Part shown: positions 17,100 to 27,394 of the stretch, one piece after another
How positions within the stretch are numbered: the first letter of the stretch is position 1
Layout: every line of letters starts with the position of its first letter
Assembly (NCBI RefSeq): GCF_002217755.1
Contig: NZ_BCFL01000016.1
Coordinates: 1,346,319-1,410,318, forward strand
From: Streptomyces hyaluromycini
GTDB lineage: Bacteria; Actinomycetota; Actinomycetes; Streptomycetales; Streptomycetaceae
Length of the DNA stretch: 64,000 nucleotides
Direction: 5' to 3'
Notes under the pieces: generated by a model
The model's input: only the letters and a program-made list of their open reading frames with translations
What the model was told of the DNA's origin: nothing
The model's database searches: none
Made by a program: the position numbers and the translations under genes

Positions 17100-17132
17100 A
17101 CCGGGGATACCCCATTGTGAGGTATCCCCGGT
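17100..17132 (-). terminator. strong hairpin between rplO and secY
   Basis: ACCGGGGATACC (17100-17111) and GGTATCCCCGGT (17121-17132) form a perfect 12-bp stem with a 9-nt loop. On the minus strand only a short TTGG follows, so it is a poor intrinsic terminator by U-run. Its place at the junction of ribosomal and secretion genes suggests partial termination or mRNA processing that lowers secY relative to rplO. Confidence 0.55.
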
Positions 17133-17168
17133 CGGGAGGTGCTTACGTCATCGAGACGTCCGAAAAAC

Positions 17169-17624
17169 TCAGACGAGCTCGGTGACGGTGCCGCCGGCGG
17201 CGGTGATCTTCTCCTTGGCGGAGCCGGAGACGGCGTCGACCGTCACCTGCAGCGCCACGGAGACCTCACCCTGGCCGAGGACCTTGACGAGGCTGTTCTT
17301 GCGAACGGCACCCTTGGCGACGAGACCCTCGACGGTGACCTCGCCACCCTCCGGGTACAGCGCGGCCAGCTTGTCGAGGTTCACGACCTGGTACTCGGTC
17401 TTGAACGGGTTCTTGAAGCCCTTCAGCTTCGGAAGACGCATGTGGAGGGGCATCTGGCCACCCTCGAAGCGCTCCGGAACCTGGTAACGGGCCTTCGTAC
17501 CCTTGGTACCACGACCGGCCGTCTTACCCTTGGACGCCTCACCACGACCGACACGGGTCTTGGCGGTCTTGGCGCCCGGGGCGGGACGGAGGTTGTGGAT
17601 CTTGAGCGGGCTGTTCTCCGCCAT
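17169..17624 (-). CDS. rplO: 50S ribosomal protein L15
   Basis: A 151-residue late-assembly large-subunit protein. The N-terminus has [14 protein letters not shown] and the glycine/lysine-rich [17 protein letters not shown] segment; the C-terminal domain ends with TVTELV. ATG at 17624, 2 nt after rpmD, with which it is coupled. It is the last ribosomal gene of the spc cluster before the hairpin and secY. Confidence 0.97.
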   Translation of the reverse strand: MAENSPLKIHNLRPAPGAKTAKTRVGRGEASKGKTAGRGTKGTKARYQVPERFEGGQMPLHMRLPKLKGFKNPFKTEYQVVNLDKLAALYPEGGEVTVEGLVAKGAVRKNSLVKVLGQGEVSVALQVTVDAVSGSAKEKITAAGGTVTELV

Positions 17625-17626
17625 GA

Positions 17627-17809
17627 TCAGTCGACCTCCTCAACCGTCACGAGGTGGCGGACGGTGTGCACCATGCCGCGGAACTCGGGGCGGTCCTCCT
17701 TGACGACCACGGTGTTGATCCCCTTGAGACCAAGGGACCGCAGGGTGTCACGGTGGTTCTGCTTGCTGCCGATGTACGACTTCGTCTGCGTGACCTTGAG
17801 GCGAGCCAT
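17627..17809 (-). CDS. rpmD: 50S ribosomal protein L30
   Basis: A 60-residue protein, [20 protein letters not shown], with the LGL(K/R)GINTVVV core. Its ATG shares one base with the rpsE stop codon (TAATG). The short bacterial form of L30. Confidence 0.96.
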   Translation of the reverse strand: MARLKVTQTKSYIGSKQNHRDTLRSLGLKGINTVVVKEDRPEFRGMVHTVRHLVTVEEVD

Positions 17810-18414
17810 TACGCACCCGCTCCCGCACGCGCACGAAGCAGAGCCGCGGGGGCGACGTCCTCAAGCGGCAGACCACGGCGGGCCGCGATCTCCTCGGGAC
17901 GCTGCAGGCCCTTCAGGGCCTCCACGGTCGCGTGCACGATGTTGATCGCGTTGTCGGAGCCGAGCGACTTCGACAGCACGTCGTGGATACCGGCGCACTC
18001 CAGGACGGCACGCACGGGACCACCGGCGATCACACCGGTACCCGGCGAAGCCGGCTTGAGGAGAACGACGCCGGCAGCCTTCTCACCCTGGATCGGGTGC
18101 GGGATGGTGCCCTGGATACGCGGGACCTTGAAGAAGTGCTTCTTGGCCTCCTCAACGCCCTTGGCGATGGCGGCCGGCACCTCCTTGGCCTTGCCGTAAC
18201 CGACACCCACGGTGCCGTCACCGTCACCCACCACGACCAGCGCGGTGAAGCTGAAGCGACGACCACCCTTCACAACCTTGGCGACGCGGTTGATCGCGAC
18301 AACGCGCTCAACGTACGCGGTCTTCTCGGCGGCAGCAGCGCCGCCGTCACGGCCCTTCCGGTCCCGCCGCTCGCCGCCACCGGCACCGCCACCGCGGCGC
18401 TGGGGTCCAGCCAT
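17809..18414 (-). CDS. rpsE: 30S ribosomal protein S5
   Basis: A 201-residue protein of the A-site decoding region and mRNA entry channel. A Gly/Arg-rich N-terminal extension (about 1-30) precedes the S5 double-stranded RNA-binding domain ([20 protein letters not shown]) and the C-terminal domain ([13 protein letters not shown]). The C-terminus is Ala/Arg-rich. Start ATG at 18414; 36 nt after rplR. Confidence 0.97.
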   Translation of the reverse strand: MAGPQRRGGGAGGGERRDRKGRDGGAAAAEKTAYVERVVAINRVAKVVKGGRRFSFTALVVVGDGDGTVGVGYGKAKEVPAAIAKGVEEAKKHFFKVPRIQGTIPHPIQGEKAAGVVLLKPASPGTGVIAGGPVRAVLECAGIHDVLSKSLGSDNAINIVHATVEALKGLQRPEEIAARRGLPLEDVAPAALLRARAGAGA

Positions 18415-18450
18415 TGGATTACCTCTCTCTTTCCGCTAGCTACAAGCGGC

Positions 18451-18834
18451 TCAGAACTTGAGCCCGGCCTCGCGGGCGGCGTCCGCCAGGGCGGCGATGC
18501 GCCCGGCGTACTGGTTACCACCACGGTCGAACACCACGGCCTCGACACCGGCGGCCTTGGCACGCTCGGCGACCAGGGCGCCGACCTGCTTGGCCTGCGC
18601 GGACTTGTCACCCTCGCCACCACGCACCGAGGTGTCCAGCGTGGACGCCGACGCCAGGGTGTGACCCTTGATGTCGTCGATCACCTGGGCCACGATGTGG
18701 CGGTTCGAGCGGGTAACGACCAGACGGGGACGCTCCGCCGTACCGGAGATGTTCTTACGAATCCGGATGTGACGGCGCTTGATCGCGGCGCGCTTGTAGG
18801 CGTCGCCCTTGAGGATCTTCTGTCCGTATGCCAT
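18451..18834 (-). CDS. rplR: 50S ribosomal protein L18
   Basis: A 127-residue 5S rRNA-binding protein. It reads [20 protein letters not shown] at the start, and [18 protein letters not shown] and [25 protein letters not shown] further on are characteristic. It starts 3 nt after the rplF stop. Confidence 0.97.
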   Translation of the reverse strand: MAYGQKILKGDAYKRAAIKRRHIRIRKNISGTAERPRLVVTRSNRHIVAQVIDDIKGHTLASASTLDTSVRGGEGDKSAQAKQVGALVAERAKAAGVEAVVFDRGGNQYAGRIAALADAAREAGLKF

Positions 18835-18837
18835 GGC

Positions 18838-19377
18838 TTACTTACCCGCCTTTCCGACCTTGCGGCGGATGACTTCGCCCTCGTACTTGACGCCCTTGGC
18901 CTTGTACGGGTCGGGCTTGCGCAGCTTGCGGATGTTGGCCGCGACCTCGCCGACCTTCTGCTTGTCGATGCCCTCGACCGAGAAACGGGTCGGAGCCTCG
19001 ACCTTGAAGGTGATGCCCTCGGGGGCCTCGACCAGGATCGGGTGGCTGTAACCGAGCGCGAACTCGAGGTTCGAGCCCTTGGCGGTCACGCGGTAACCGA
19101 CACCGCTGATCTCGAGCTTCTTCACGTAACCCTGGGTCACGCCGGTGATCATGTTCGCCACCAGCGTGCGGGACAGGCCGTGCAGGGCCTTGCTCTGACG
19201 CTCGTCGTTGGGGCGGGTCACCGCGAGAGTGCCGTCCTCGCCCTTGGCGATGTCGATCGGAGCCACGATGGTGTGGGTCAGCTCGCCCTTGGGGCCCTTG
19301 ACCTGCACCGTGCGGCCGTCGATGGTGACGTCCACGCCGGCGGGAACCGCGATGGGGAGCTTGCCGATACGCGACAT
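18838..19377 (-). CDS. rplF: 50S ribosomal protein L6
   Basis: A 179-residue protein near the GTPase-associated centre. It begins [20 protein letters not shown] and contains the two tandem L6 domains, with [20 protein letters not shown] and the C-terminal [14 protein letters not shown] signature. ATG at 19377, 24 nt after rpsH. Confidence 0.97.
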   Translation of the reverse strand: MSRIGKLPIAVPAGVDVTIDGRTVQVKGPKGELTHTIVAPIDIAKGEDGTLAVTRPNDERQSKALHGLSRTLVANMITGVTQGYVKKLEISGVGYRVTAKGSNLEFALGYSHPILVEAPEGITFKVEAPTRFSVEGIDKQKVGEVAANIRKLRKPDPYKAKGVKYEGEVIRRKVGKAGK

Positions 19378-19401
19378 AGCTGTTTCCTCCGTTCCCTTCT
19401 G

Positions 19402-19800
19402 CTACCAGACGTAGGCGAGGACTTCCCCGCCTACGCCCTTCTTGCCGGCCTGCTTGTCGGTGAGGAGCCCGTGCGACGTGGAGATGATCGCCACGCCGAG
19501 GCCGCCCAGCACCTTGGGCAGGGAGGTGGACTTCGCGTACACCCGGAGACCGGGCTTGGAGATCCGCTTGATGCCCGCGATGGAGCGCTCACGGTTGGGA
19601 CCGAACTTCAGGTCCAGGACGAGGTTCTTGCCGACCTCGGCGTCCTCGACCTTCCAGCCCGTGATGAAGCCCTCCTGCTGGAGGATCTCCGCGATGTGAG
19701 ACTTGATCTTGGACGCCGGCATCGTCACGGAGTCGTGGTACGCCGAGTTCGCGTTCCGCAGACGCGTCAGCATGTCTGCGATCGGATCAGTCATGGTCAT
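19402..19800 (-). CDS. rpsH: 30S ribosomal protein S8
   Basis: A 132-residue central-domain organiser of 16S rRNA that in E. coli also represses the spc operon. It starts [20 protein letters not shown] and ends with the [11 protein letters not shown]-terminus. The frame is open for 46 further codons upstream, but those residues are not S8-like, so ATG at 19800 is used. The 213-nt gap before it (19801-20013) contains an AATCCC/GGGATT hairpin overlapping the rpsZ stop. Confidence 0.97.
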   Translation of the reverse strand: MTMTDPIADMLTRLRNANSAYHDSVTMPASKIKSHIAEILQQEGFITGWKVEDAEVGKNLVLDLKFGPNRERSIAGIKRISKPGLRVYAKSTSLPKVLGGLGVAIISTSHGLLTDKQAGKKGVGGEVLAYVW

Positions 19801-20013
19801 GAATTGGCCTGTGGCCTCTCTCGCCGGGGTTTCCTGGTGCGCCATCCCTCTCCTCGATCCGAGACGGGGCGGGTGCGGCGCGGTGGACCTACGGCGTAGT
19901 AAGTCGTACGGGCGACCGTCAGGCGCCCAACCCTCCAAGCCTAAGCCATGAAGGGGTGGGCACCTGACACGCCCATTGCTTACCGAGAGCCTCCGGAATC
20001 CCTAAAAGGGGGA

Positions 20014-20199
20014 TTACCAGGAGCTCTTGGTCACGCCCGGCAGCTCGCCACGGTGAGCCATCTCACGAAGGCACACGCGGCACAGGCCGAACTTGCGGTA
20101 CACGGAGTGCGGACGGCCGCAGCGCTGGCAGCGCGTGTAGCCACGCACACCGAACTTGGGCTTGCGAGCAGCCTTGGCAATCAGAGCCTTCTTCGCCAT
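20014..20199 (-). CDS. rpsZ: 30S ribosomal protein S14, zinc-binding (type Z)
   Basis: A 61-residue S14 with a complete zinc ribbon: Cys24, Cys27, Cys40 and Cys43 (CQRC and CRVC). This is the housekeeping zinc-dependent form; Streptomyces usually carries a zinc-free paralogue elsewhere that replaces it in zinc starvation. Start MAKKALI at 20199; three extra upstream codons are possible but not family-like. It begins 5 nt after rplE. Confidence 0.96.
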   Translation of the reverse strand: MAKKALIAKAARKPKFGVRGYTRCQRCGRPHSVYRKFGLCRVCLREMAHRGELPGVTKSSW

Positions 20200-20204
20200 C
20201 TCGC

Positions 20205-20762
20205 TCACGCCTCCTTGAACGGGAAGCCGAGGTGACGAAGGAGCGCGCGGCCCTCAGCGTCGTTGGTCGCCGTGGTGACCACGGTGATGTCCATACCCCG
20301 GGTACGGTCGATCTTGTCCTGGTCGATCTCGTGGAACATGACCTGCTCCGTGAGACCGAAGGTGTAGTTGCCACGGCCGTCGAACTGCTTGGGGGACAGA
20401 CCACGGAAGTCGCGGATGCGCGGGAGCGCGAGCGACAGGGTGCGGTCCAGGAACTCCCACATGCGGTCGCCACGGAGCGTGACGTGGGCACCGATCGGCT
20501 GACCCTCACGCAGCTTGAACTGCGCGATGGACTTGCGGGCCTTGGTGACGGCCGGCTTCTGACCGGTGATCGTGGTCAGGTCGCGGATCGCGCCATCGAT
20601 CAGCTTCGAGTCACGGGCGGCGTCGCCGACACCCATGTTGACCACGATCTTGACGAGGCCGGGGATCTGCATGACGTTCTCGTACTTGAACTCGTCACGC
20701 AGCTTGCCCGCGATCTCCTCGCGGTACTTCAGCTTCAGACGCGGAGCAGTGGTGGTAGCCAT
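20205..20762 (-). CDS. rplE: 50S ribosomal protein L5
   Basis: A 185-residue 5S rRNA-binding protein of the central protuberance. Recognised by [36 protein letters not shown] and the [14 protein letters not shown] end. Its ATG shares one base with the rplX stop. Confidence 0.97.
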   Translation of the reverse strand: MATTTAPRLKLKYREEIAGKLRDEFKYENVMQIPGLVKIVVNMGVGDAARDSKLIDGAIRDLTTITGQKPAVTKARKSIAQFKLREGQPIGAHVTLRGDRMWEFLDRTLSLALPRIRDFRGLSPKQFDGRGNYTFGLTEQVMFHEIDQDKIDRTRGMDITVVTTATNDAEGRALLRHLGFPFKEA

Positions 20763-21085
20763 CAGATGTCCTCACCCGTCCGCTTGGCAACGCGGATCTT
20801 GTTGCCTTCGTCGTCGAAGCGGTAACCGACACGCGTGACGACCTTGTTGCCGTCCTTCTCAACGACCAGCTGGACGTTGGAGACGTGGACGGGCGCCTCG
20901 GTCGTGACGATGCCGCCGGCCTGCGAACCGCGAGCGGTCGGGCCGGCCTTGGTGTGCTTCTTGACCCGGTTGACACCCTCGACCAGGACGCGGTCCTCGC
21001 GGGGGTAGGCCGCGATGACCTTGCCCTGCTTGCCCTTGTCCTTACCGGTGATGACCTGGACCAGGTCGCCCTTCTTGATCTTCAT
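20762..21085 (-). CDS. rplX: 50S ribosomal protein L24
   Basis: A 107-residue assembly initiator with an N-terminal KOW motif ([20 protein letters not shown]). It starts 2 nt after rplN and overlaps rplE by 1 nt. Confidence 0.97.
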   Translation of the reverse strand: MKIKKGDLVQVITGKDKGKQGKVIAAYPREDRVLVEGVNRVKKHTKAGPTARGSQAGGIVTTEAPVHVSNVQLVVEKDGNKVVTRVGYRFDDEGNKIRVAKRTGEDI

Positions 21086-21087
21086 GC

Positions 21088-21456
21088 TTACAGCACCTCC
21101 GGAGCCAGCGAGATGATCTTCATGAACTTCTTCTCGCGCAGCTCACGGCCGACCGGGCCGAAGATACGGGTGCCACGAGGGTCGCCGTCGTTCTTCAGAA
21201 TGACAGCGGCGTTCTCGTCGAAGCGGATGTACGAGCCGTCCGGACGGCGGCGCTCCTTGACGGTGCGAACGATGACCGCCTTGATGACGTCACCCTTCTT
21301 CACGTTGCCGCCGGGGATCGCGTCCTTGACGGTGGCGACGATGACGTCACCGATGCCCGCGTAGCGGCGACCGGAGCCACCGAGCACACGGATGCAAAGG
21401 ATCTCCTTCGCACCAGTGTTGTCGGCGACACGCAGTCGCGACTCCTGCTGGATCAC
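21088..21456 (-). CDS. rplN: 50S ribosomal protein L14
   Basis: A 122-residue protein at the subunit interface. It begins [20 protein letters not shown] and has the [15 protein letters not shown] and [14 protein letters not shown] motifs. It is the first gene of the spc segment, preceded by a 109-nt spacer with two hairpins. Confidence 0.97.
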   Translation of the reverse strand: MIQQESRLRVADNTGAKEILCIRVLGGSGRRYAGIGDVIVATVKDAIPGGNVKKGDVIKAVIVRTVKERRRPDGSYIRFDENAAVILKNDGDPRGTRIFGPVGRELREKKFMKIISLAPEVL

Positions 21457-21489
21457 GTCTATCTCCTGTTTGTCTGCCGGTTCCCGGGA

Positions 21490-21563
21490 CGGGTGAGTAA
21501 GTAAGTAACCAACTCACCCGCCCCGAGCCTGGCGGAACTGTCCTGCGGGGTCTGCCCCGCAGG
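21490..21563 (-). other. two hairpins at the S10/spc junction (rpsQ-rplN spacer)
   Basis: On the minus strand, rpsQ is followed by a 9-bp stem CCTGCGGGG/CCCCGCAGG (21542-21563) and then a second 9-bp stem CGGGTGAGT/ACTCACCCG (21490-21520) that can extend through GGG/CCC. No U-run follows either. They mark the place where the S10 and spc operons are divided in other bacteria, and may be processing or attenuation structures. Confidence 0.55.
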
Positions 21564-21565
21564 AA

Positions 21566-21853
21566 TTACTTGGCCTTCTCGAGGATCTCGACGACGCGCC
21601 AGCGCTTCGTCGCGGACAGCGGCCGGGTCTCCATGAGGAGGACGCGGTCGCCGACACCCGCGGCGTTCTGCTCGTCGTGCGCCTTGAGCTTGTTCGTACG
21701 GCGGATGACCTTGCCGTACAGCGCGTGCTTGACGCGGTCCTCGACGGCGACGACGACGGTCTTGTCCATCTTGTCGCTGACGACGAGACCCTCACGGGTC
21801 TTGCGGAAGCTGTCGCGCGCCTCAGTGTTCTCAGTCACGTTGCTCTCGCTCAT
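21566..21853 (-). CDS. rpsQ: 30S ribosomal protein S17
   Basis: A 95-residue OB-fold protein that binds the 5' domain of 16S r[23 protein letters not shown] and the [13 protein letters not shown] tail are characteristic. Its start overlaps the rpmC stop by one base. The first 10-15 residues (Asn/Thr/Glu-rich) are a lineage-specific extension. Confidence 0.97.
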   Translation of the reverse strand: MSESNVTENTEARDSFRKTREGLVVSDKMDKTVVVAVEDRVKHALYGKVIRRTNKLKAHDEQNAAGVGDRVLLMETRPLSATKRWRVVEILEKAK

Positions 21854-22077
21854 CAGGCGCTCTCCACCGTCTCGATGCCCAGCTCGCGCTCACGCATCAG
21901 GGTGTAGATCCGCGCGATGTCCTTACGGACGGCCTTGAGCCGACCGTGGTTCTCGAGCTGACCCGTCGCCGCCTGGAAGCGGAGGTTGAACAGCTCTTCC
22001 TTGGCCTCGCGGAGCTTGCCGAGAAGCTCCTCGTTGCCCAGCTCGCGCAGCTCGGACGCCTTGGTACCGGCCGACAT
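21853..22077 (-). CDS. rpmC: 50S ribosomal protein L29
   Basis: A 74-residue helical hairpin protein at the tunnel exit, near the signal recognition particle and trigger factor site. [13 protein letters not shown] at the start and [20 protein letters not shown] inside are diagnostic. ATG at 22077 is chosen; it shares one base with the rplP stop (TGATG). A GTG one codon upstream is less likely. Confidence 0.96.
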   Translation of the reverse strand: MSAGTKASELRELGNEELLGKLREAKEELFNLRFQAATGQLENHGRLKAVRKDIARIYTLMRERELGIETVESA

Positions 22078-22496
22078 CACGCTTCACCTGCCTCGCGCTT
22101 GACGATCCGGCACTTCATCGGCAGCTTGTGGGCTGCGCGAGTCAGGGCCTCACGGGCGATCTTCTCGTTGGGGTAGGACAGCTCGAACATGACCCGGCCC
22201 GGGTGCACGTTCGCGATCCACCACTCCGGAGAGCCCTTACCGGAACCCATGCGGGTCTCGGCGGGCTTCTTCGTGAGCGGGCGGTCCGGGTAGATGTTGA
22301 TCCAGACCTTGCCGCCACGCTTGATGTGGCGGGTCATCGCGATACGGGCCGCCTCGATCTGGCGGTTGGTCACGTACGCCGGCGTGAGGGCCTGGATGCC
22401 GTACTCGCCGAACGCGACCGTCGTACCGCCCTTGGCCTCACCGCGACGCTTCGGGTGGTGCTGCTTGCGGTGCTTGACCCTACGGGGGATCAGCAT
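22077..22496 (-). CDS. rplP: 50S ribosomal protein L16
   Basis: A 139-residue protein that shapes the A-site tRNA corridor. It begins [20 protein letters not shown] and has ITRQIEAAR-like and [15 protein letters not shown] segments. It starts 5 nt after rpsC and overlaps rpmC by one base. Confidence 0.97.
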   Translation of the reverse strand: MLIPRRVKHRKQHHPKRRGEAKGGTTVAFGEYGIQALTPAYVTNRQIEAARIAMTRHIKRGGKVWINIYPDRPLTKKPAETRMGSGKGSPEWWIANVHPGRVMFELSYPNEKIAREALTRAAHKLPMKCRIVKREAGEA

Positions 22497-22501
22497 GTCG
22501 G

Positions 22502-23329
22502 TCAGGCCTCCGTTCCGGTGCTCTCAGCCGGAGCGGCGGCGGGGGCCTCAGCCTTGGGGGCTTCGGTGCCGGCAGCCTGCTGCGGCTTGCGACCGCGCCG
22601 CTCGCCACCGCGGCCACCACGGGCCGGACGGTCGGCAGCGCCGCCACCACGGGCCGGGCGGTTGCCGGCACGGGCTGCGGCGTTCTCGGCGCGGACCTCG
22701 GCGATGTTCTTGACGTCGCCCTTGTAGATCCAGACCTTCACACCGATACGGCCGAAGGTCGTCTTGGCCTCGAAGAAGCCGTAGTCCACGTTCGCGCGGA
22801 GCGTGTGCAGGGGCACACGGCCCTCGCGGTAGAACTCCGAGCGGGACATCTCGGCGCCGCCGAGGCGGCCACCGCACTGGATCTTGATGCCCTTGGCGCC
22901 GGCCTTCATCGCCGACTGCATGCTCTTGCGCATGGCACGGCGGAAGGAGACGCGGGAGGAGAGCTGCTCGGCGACGGCCTGGGCCACCAGCTGAGCGTCC
23001 GTCTCCGGGTTCTTGACCTCGAGGATGTTCAGCTGGACCTGCTTGCCGGTCAGCTTCTCCAGGTCACCGCGGATGCGGTCGGCCTCGGCGCCGCGGCGGC
23101 CGATGACGATGCCCGGACGCGCGGTGTGGATGTCCACGCGGACACGGTCGCGGGTGCGCTCGATCTCAACCTTCGAGATACCGGCGCGCTCCATGCCGGA
23201 CGTCATCATCCGACGGATGGCGACGTCTTCCTTGACGTAGTCCTTGTACAGCTTGTCGGCGTACCACCGGGACTTGAAGTCCGTGGTGATGCCGAGCCGG
23301 AACCCATGCGGGTTTACCTTCTGGCCCAT
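22502..23329 (-). CDS. rpsC: 30S ribosomal protein S3
   Basis: A 275-residue mRNA-entry protein. The N-terminal part ([14 protein letters not shown]) and KH-type domain ([20 protein letters not shown]) are normal. The C-terminal extension from about residue 215 is low-complexity, rich in Ala, Arg, Gly and Glu, and longer than in E. coli, as is usual in Streptomyces. ATG overlaps the rplV stop by one base. Confidence 0.97.
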   Translation of the reverse strand: MGQKVNPHGFRLGITTDFKSRWYADKLYKDYVKEDVAIRRMMTSGMERAGISKVEIERTRDRVRVDIHTARPGIVIGRRGAEADRIRGDLEKLTGKQVQLNILEVKNPETDAQLVAQAVAEQLSSRVSFRRAMRKSMQSAMKAGAKGIKIQCGGRLGGAEMSRSEFYREGRVPLHTLRANVDYGFFEAKTTFGRIGVKVWIYKGDVKNIAEVRAENAAARAGNRPARGGGAADRPARGGRGGERRGRKPQQAAGTEAPKAEAPAAAPAESTGTEA

Positions 23330-23676
23330 TACCGGGTTCCTTCCTTGCTGCTGACGACCACGGTGATGTGGCTGGTCCGCTTGCGGATCCGGTAGGCACG
23401 GCCCTGGGCGCGCGGCCGGAACCGCTTCAGGGTCGGACCCTCGTCGACGTACGCCTCGGAGATGAAGAGGCTGTCGGCGTCGGTGTGGTCGTAGTTGTGC
23501 GCGGCGTTGGCGATGGCGCTGTCGAGCACCTTGCCGACCGGCACGGAGGCTGCCTGCGGAGCGAATCGCAGAACAGCCTGAGCCTCCGTGGCATCCATGC
23601 CACGGATAAGGTCCACCACGCGGCGGGCCTTCATGGGCGTAACGCGGATGTACCGCGCCTGGGCCCTGGCTTCCAT
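23329..23676 (-). CDS. rplV: 50S ribosomal protein L22
   Basis: A 115-residue protein whose beta-hairpin lines the peptide exit tunnel. It begins [20 protein letters not shown] and has the [19 protein letters not shown] loop. It is 44 nt after rpsS and overlaps rpsC by one base. Confidence 0.97.
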   Translation of the reverse strand: MEARAQARYIRVTPMKARRVVDLIRGMDATEAQAVLRFAPQAASVPVGKVLDSAIANAAHNYDHTDADSLFISEAYVDEGPTLKRFRPRAQGRAYRIRKRTSHITVVVSSKEGTR

Positions 23677-23720
23677 GGTTGTCCCTCTCAGTTACTTACG
23701 TGTCTGAATGCGATCCGCTA

Positions 23721-24002
23721 CTAGCGGCGCTTCGACTTCCGGTCGTCCTTGACGTGGCCCCGGAAGGTGCGGGTCGGCGAGAACTCGCCGAGCTTGTGGC
23801 CGACCATCGACTCGGTGACGAACACCGGGATGTGGGTCTTGCCGTTGTGCACCGCGAGGGTGTGCCCCAGCATGGCCGGGACGATCATCGAGCGGCGGGA
23901 CCAGGTCTTGATGACGTTCTTGGTGCCGGCTTCGTTCTGGGCGTCCACCTTCTTGATCAGGTGGTCGTCGACGAAGGGCCCCTTCTTCAAGCTACGAGGC
24001 AT
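23721..24002 (-). CDS. rpsS: 30S ribosomal protein S19
   Basis: A 93-residue head protein that binds near S13. It begins [20 protein letters not shown] and has [20 protein letters not shown]. It starts 12 nt after rplB. Confidence 0.97.
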   Translation of the reverse strand: MPRSLKKGPFVDDHLIKKVDAQNEAGTKNVIKTWSRRSMIVPAMLGHTLAVHNGKTHIPVFVTESMVGHKLGEFSPTRTFRGHVKDDRKSKRR

Positions 24003-24014
24003 CTCAACCAGTCC

Positions 24015-24851
24015 TTAACGCTTCTTGTTCGTCTTGCGGCGGCGGACGATGTACTTGTTCGACGCCTTCTTGGGCGAACGAGTACGACCTTCCTTCTTGC
24101 CCCACGGGGAGACGGGGTGACGACCACCGGACGTCCGGCCCTCACCACCACCGTGCGGGTGGTCGACCGGGTTCATGACGACACCACGGACGGTCGGGCG
24201 AACGCCCAGCCACCGCTTGCGGCCGGCCTTGCCCCAGTTGATGTTCGACTGCTCGGCGTTGCCGACCTCACCGACGGTGGCGCGGCAGCGCGCGTCCACC
24301 ATGCGGATCTCGCCGGACGGCATACGGAGGGTCGCCATGGCGCCCTCACGGGCGAGCAGCTGCACCGAGGCACCCGCGGAGCGGGCGAACTTGGCGCCAC
24401 CGCCGGGACGGAGCTCGATCGCGTGGACCGTGGTACCGACCGGGATGTTGCGGAGGGCCAGGTTGTTGCCCGGCTTGATGTCGGCCCCGGGACCGTTCTC
24501 CACGGTGTCGCCCTGCTGCAGGTTGCGCGGGGCGAGGATGTAGCGCTTCTCGCCGTCCGCGTAGTGCAGCAGCGCGATGCGCGCGGTGCGGTTGGGGTCG
24601 TACTCGATGTGCGCGACCTTCGCCGGCACGCCGTCCTTGTCGTGACGACGGAAGTCGATCACTCGGAAGGCGCGCTTGTGTCCGCCACCCTGGTGGCGAA
24701 CGGTCACACGACCGGCGTTGTTACGGCCGCCCTTGCTGTGCAGCGGGCGGACCAGCGACTTCTCCGGCGTGGACCGCGTGACCTCGACGAAGTCGGCGAC
24801 GCTGGCGCCACGACGGCCCGGCGTAGTCGGCTTGTACTTGCGGATTCCCAT
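24015..24851 (-). CDS. rplB: 50S ribosomal protein L2
   Basis: A 278-residue protein needed for subunit joining and peptidyl transfer. It begins [20 protein letters not shown] and carries the conserved [20 protein letters not shown] segment, with the catalytically important His region. It starts 38 nt after rplW. Confidence 0.98.
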   Translation of the reverse strand: MGIRKYKPTTPGRRGASVADFVEVTRSTPEKSLVRPLHSKGGRNNAGRVTVRHQGGGHKRAFRVIDFRRHDKDGVPAKVAHIEYDPNRTARIALLHYADGEKRYILAPRNLQQGDTVENGPGADIKPGNNLALRNIPVGTTVHAIELRPGGGAKFARSAGASVQLLAREGAMATLRMPSGEIRMVDARCRATVGEVGNAEQSNINWGKAGRKRWLGVRPTVRGVVMNPVDHPHGGGEGRTSGGRHPVSPWGKKEGRTRSPKKASNKYIVRRRKTNKKR

Positions 24852-24889
24852 TTCTCAGTCCTCGTCCGATATCGGACGATCCGACCCGC

Positions 24890-25309
24890 TTACGCGGTCG
24901 GACCGCCGAAGATGTCGATACGGTCGCCCTCGGCGAGGGTCACGATCGCGCGCTTGGAGCCCGCGCGCTGACCGAAACCGGTCTTGGTGCGCTTGCGCTT
25001 GCCCTGGCGGTTGAGGGTGTTGACCCCGGTGACCTTGACCGAGAAGACCGCCTGGACGGCCTGCTTGATCTGGGTCTTGTTGGCGTCCGGGGCAACGATG
25101 AACGTGTACTTGTTCTCGTCGAGGAGCGCGTAGCTCTTCTCCGAGACGACCGGCTTCAGCAGCACGTCACGGGGGTCCGTGTACGACTTGCTGAGCGGGG
25201 TCTCGACGGTGTTCTTGCCCTCGGTGGCGTGGCGGCGCGCCTTGGCGACGCGCGCGGCCTTGGCGGCCTTGGCAGCCTTCGAGGCGATGCTCGGGTGACG
25301 GGTAGCCAT
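24890..25309 (-). CDS. rplW: 50S ribosomal protein L23
   Basis: A 139-residue tunnel-exit protein that docks trigger factor and SRP. The L23 core ([36 protein letters not shown]) is preceded by an Ala/Lys-rich extension of about 45 residues, characteristic of Streptomyces. ATG at 25309 overlaps the rplD stop by one base (TGATG); the longer open frame upstream is inside rplD and is rejected. Confidence 0.95.
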   Translation of the reverse strand: MATRHPSIASKAAKAAKAARVAKARRHATEGKNTVETPLSKSYTDPRDVLLKPVVSEKSYALLDENKYTFIVAPDANKTQIKQAVQAVFSVKVTGVNTLNRQGKRKRTKTGFGQRAGSKRAIVTLAEGDRIDIFGGPTA

Positions 25310-25965
25310 CAGACCTCGGTCCCTTCGGTGTCGTTGGCCTTCGGGCCGGCGACGAAGGACTCGAAGGCGGCCTGGGTGAAGACCACGTCGTCCGAGACGA
25401 TCACGTCGTACGTGTTCAGCTGGCCCGGCTCCAGGATGTGGACCTGGGGCAGGTTGCGGGCGGACAGCCACGCGGCCTCGTCGGCACGGTCGATGACCAG
25501 GAGCAGGTTCTTGCGCTCCGAGATCTTGCCGAACAGCGTGCGAGCGGCCTTGGTGCTGGGGGTCTCGCCCTCGATCACGCCGGTGACGACGTGGATGCGG
25601 TTGTGACGCGCCCGGTCGGTGAGGGCGTGACGCAGAGCGGCAGCCTTCATCTTCTTCGGGGTGCGCTGCGAGTAGTCACGCGGCTGCGGGCCGTGGACGA
25701 CGCCACCGCCGGCGAACTGCGGCGCGCGGGTCGAGCCCTGACGGGCGCGGCCGGTGCCCTTCTGGCGGTAAGGCTTCTTGCCACCACCACGGACCTCGCC
25801 ACGGGTCTTCGTCTTGTGCGTGCCCTGGCGGGCGGCCGCGTTCTGCGCGACGACGACCTGGTGGATCAGCGGGATGCTGACCTTCTCCACGCCGAAGATC
25901 TCCGCGGGGAGCTCGACGCTACCGGTCTTCTCGCCGGCAGGCGAAAGGATGTCAACAGTGCTCAT
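25309..25965 (-). CDS. rplD: 50S ribosomal protein L4
   Basis: A 218-residue tunnel protein; in E. coli it also represses the S10 operon. The long loop [19 protein letters not shown] and [18 protein letters not shown] are diagnostic. ATG at 25965, 8 nt after rplC. Confidence 0.97.
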   Translation of the reverse strand: MSTVDILSPAGEKTGSVELPAEIFGVEKVSIPLIHQVVVAQNAAARQGTHKTKTRGEVRGGGKKPYRQKGTGRARQGSTRAPQFAGGGVVHGPQPRDYSQRTPKKMKAAALRHALTDRARHNRIHVVTGVIEGETPSTKAARTLFGKISERKNLLLVIDRADEAAWLSARNLPQVHILEPGQLNTYDVIVSDDVVFTQAAFESFVAGPKANDTEGTEV

Positions 25966-25973
25966 CGGTTACC

Positions 25974-26618
25974 TCAGGCCCCCTTGGCCGCGGTGCGGAC
26001 CAGGACGAGGCCGCCGTTCGGACCGGGAACCGCGCCCTTGATGAGCAGCAGACCCTTCTCCGCGTCAACGGCGTGGACGGTCAGGTTCTGGGTGGTGACA
26101 CGCTCGTTGCCCATGCGACCCGCCATGCGGAGGCCCTTGAACACGCGGCCCGGGGTGGCGCAGCCACCGATGGAACCGGGCGAGCGGTGCTTGCGCTGGG
26201 TGCCGTGACCGGCGCCGAGGCCCTTGAAGTTGTGACGCTTCATGACACCGGCGAAGCCCTTGCCCTTGCTCTTGCCGGTGACGTCGACCTTCACGCCGGC
26301 CTCGAAGACCTCGGCGGTGACTTCCTGGCCGAGGGTGTACTCGGAGGCGTCGGCCGTACGGATCTCGACAAGGTGACGGCGGGGGGTGACGTCGGCCTTG
26401 GCGAAGTGGCCCTTGAGGGGCTTGTTCACCTTGCGCGGGTCGATCTCGCCGAAGGCGATCTGGACCGACTCGTAGCCGTCGACGTCGTTGGTACGGACCT
26501 GGGTGACGACGTTGGGGCCGGCCTTGACGACGGTGACCGGAACAACACGGTTGTTCTCGTCCCACACCTGCGTCATGCCGAGCTTCTCGCCCAGGATGCC
26601 CTTGATCTGCTTAGCCAT
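25974..26618 (-). CDS. rplC: 50S ribosomal protein L3
   Basis: A 214-residue protein that reaches the peptidyl transferase centre. It begins [20 protein letters not shown] and has [20 protein letters not shown]. It starts 17 nt after rpsJ. Confidence 0.97.
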   Translation of the reverse strand: MAKQIKGILGEKLGMTQVWDENNRVVPVTVVKAGPNVVTQVRTNDVDGYESVQIAFGEIDPRKVNKPLKGHFAKADVTPRRHLVEIRTADASEYTLGQEVTAEVFEAGVKVDVTGKSKGKGFAGVMKRHNFKGLGAGHGTQRKHRSPGSIGGCATPGRVFKGLRMAGRMGNERVTTQNLTVHAVDAEKGLLLIKGAVPGPNGGLVLVRTAAKGA

Positions 26619-26635
26619 TCTCAGCTCACCGACCC

Positions 26636-26944
26636 TCAGAGCTTGATCTCGATGTCGACACCGGCCGGGAGGTCGAGTCGCATCAGAGAGTCAACGGTCT
26701 TGGGGGTGGGGTCGAGAATGTCGATCAGGCGCTTGTGGGTACGCATCTCGAAGTGCTCGCGCGAGTCCTTGTACTTGTGCGGCGACTTGATGACGCAGTA
26801 CACGTTCTTCTCAGTGGGCAGCGGCACCGGGCCCGCGACCGACGCACCAGTGCGGGTCACCGTCTCGACGATCTTCTTCGCCGAGGAGTCGATGACCTCG
26901 TGGTCGTAGGCCTTGAGCCGGATGCGGATCTTCTGTCCCGCCAT
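26636..26944 (-). CDS. rpsJ: 30S ribosomal protein S10
   Basis: A 102-residue protein, also the NusE antitermination factor. It begins [20 protein letters not shown] and has [17 protein letters not shown]. It is the first gene of the S10 operon, about 370 nt downstream of the candidate promoter at 27322-27349, so a long leader is predicted. Confidence 0.97.
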   Translation of the reverse strand: MAGQKIRIRLKAYDHEVIDSSAKKIVETVTRTGASVAGPVPLPTEKNVYCVIKSPHKYKDSREHFEMRTHKRLIDILDPTPKTVDSLMRLDLPAGVDIEIKL

Positions 26945-27321
26945 GGCTACTCAGTAGTCCTGTCTTTGCACGCTCTGGAACCCGGTGACTGCTTCTCTTC
27001 TCCGACCCACGCGGTCGGGTGTGTCGCGCTCTCGCCGACACAGATGCCCCTTGTTCGAGCATCCCTGCTGGGAAAGCACGGCCCTTCCGGAACCGCAAGC
27101 CGGGGACGGAAGGCCCACCGGGTGCCTGGCCGGTGCCGCACCGCACTTCCCGAAAGATTCCCGTACGTCCGCCCCAGTGCTGCCAGCAGGCAGTTAGGGC
27201 GACGAGTACTGTGGGACTCGCTTCCGGTCCTCCCGGCGGGAGGCGCACAGCATCAACACTCGACCGAGCAACTCCGACAGTCTGCCACAGAGGGCAGGGG
27301 GCTGGCCAATCGGGGCCGGAG

Positions 27322-27349
27322 AGGATACCCCCAGGGGGGCAGACGTCAA
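27322..27349 (-). promoter_or_regulatory. candidate S10-operon promoter
   Basis: On the minus strand TTGACG (27344-27349) and TATCCT (27322-27327) are separated by 16 bp, a good HrdB-type match. Transcription from here would give a leader of about 370 nt before rpsJ, a possible site for L4-type autoregulation. The 450-nt gap 26945-27394 contains no other gene that I can support. Confidence 0.6.
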
Positions 27350-27394
27350 ACACAGGCTCGAGTGAACGCGTCGGGACCGCCTCGCCGGTCGGGC

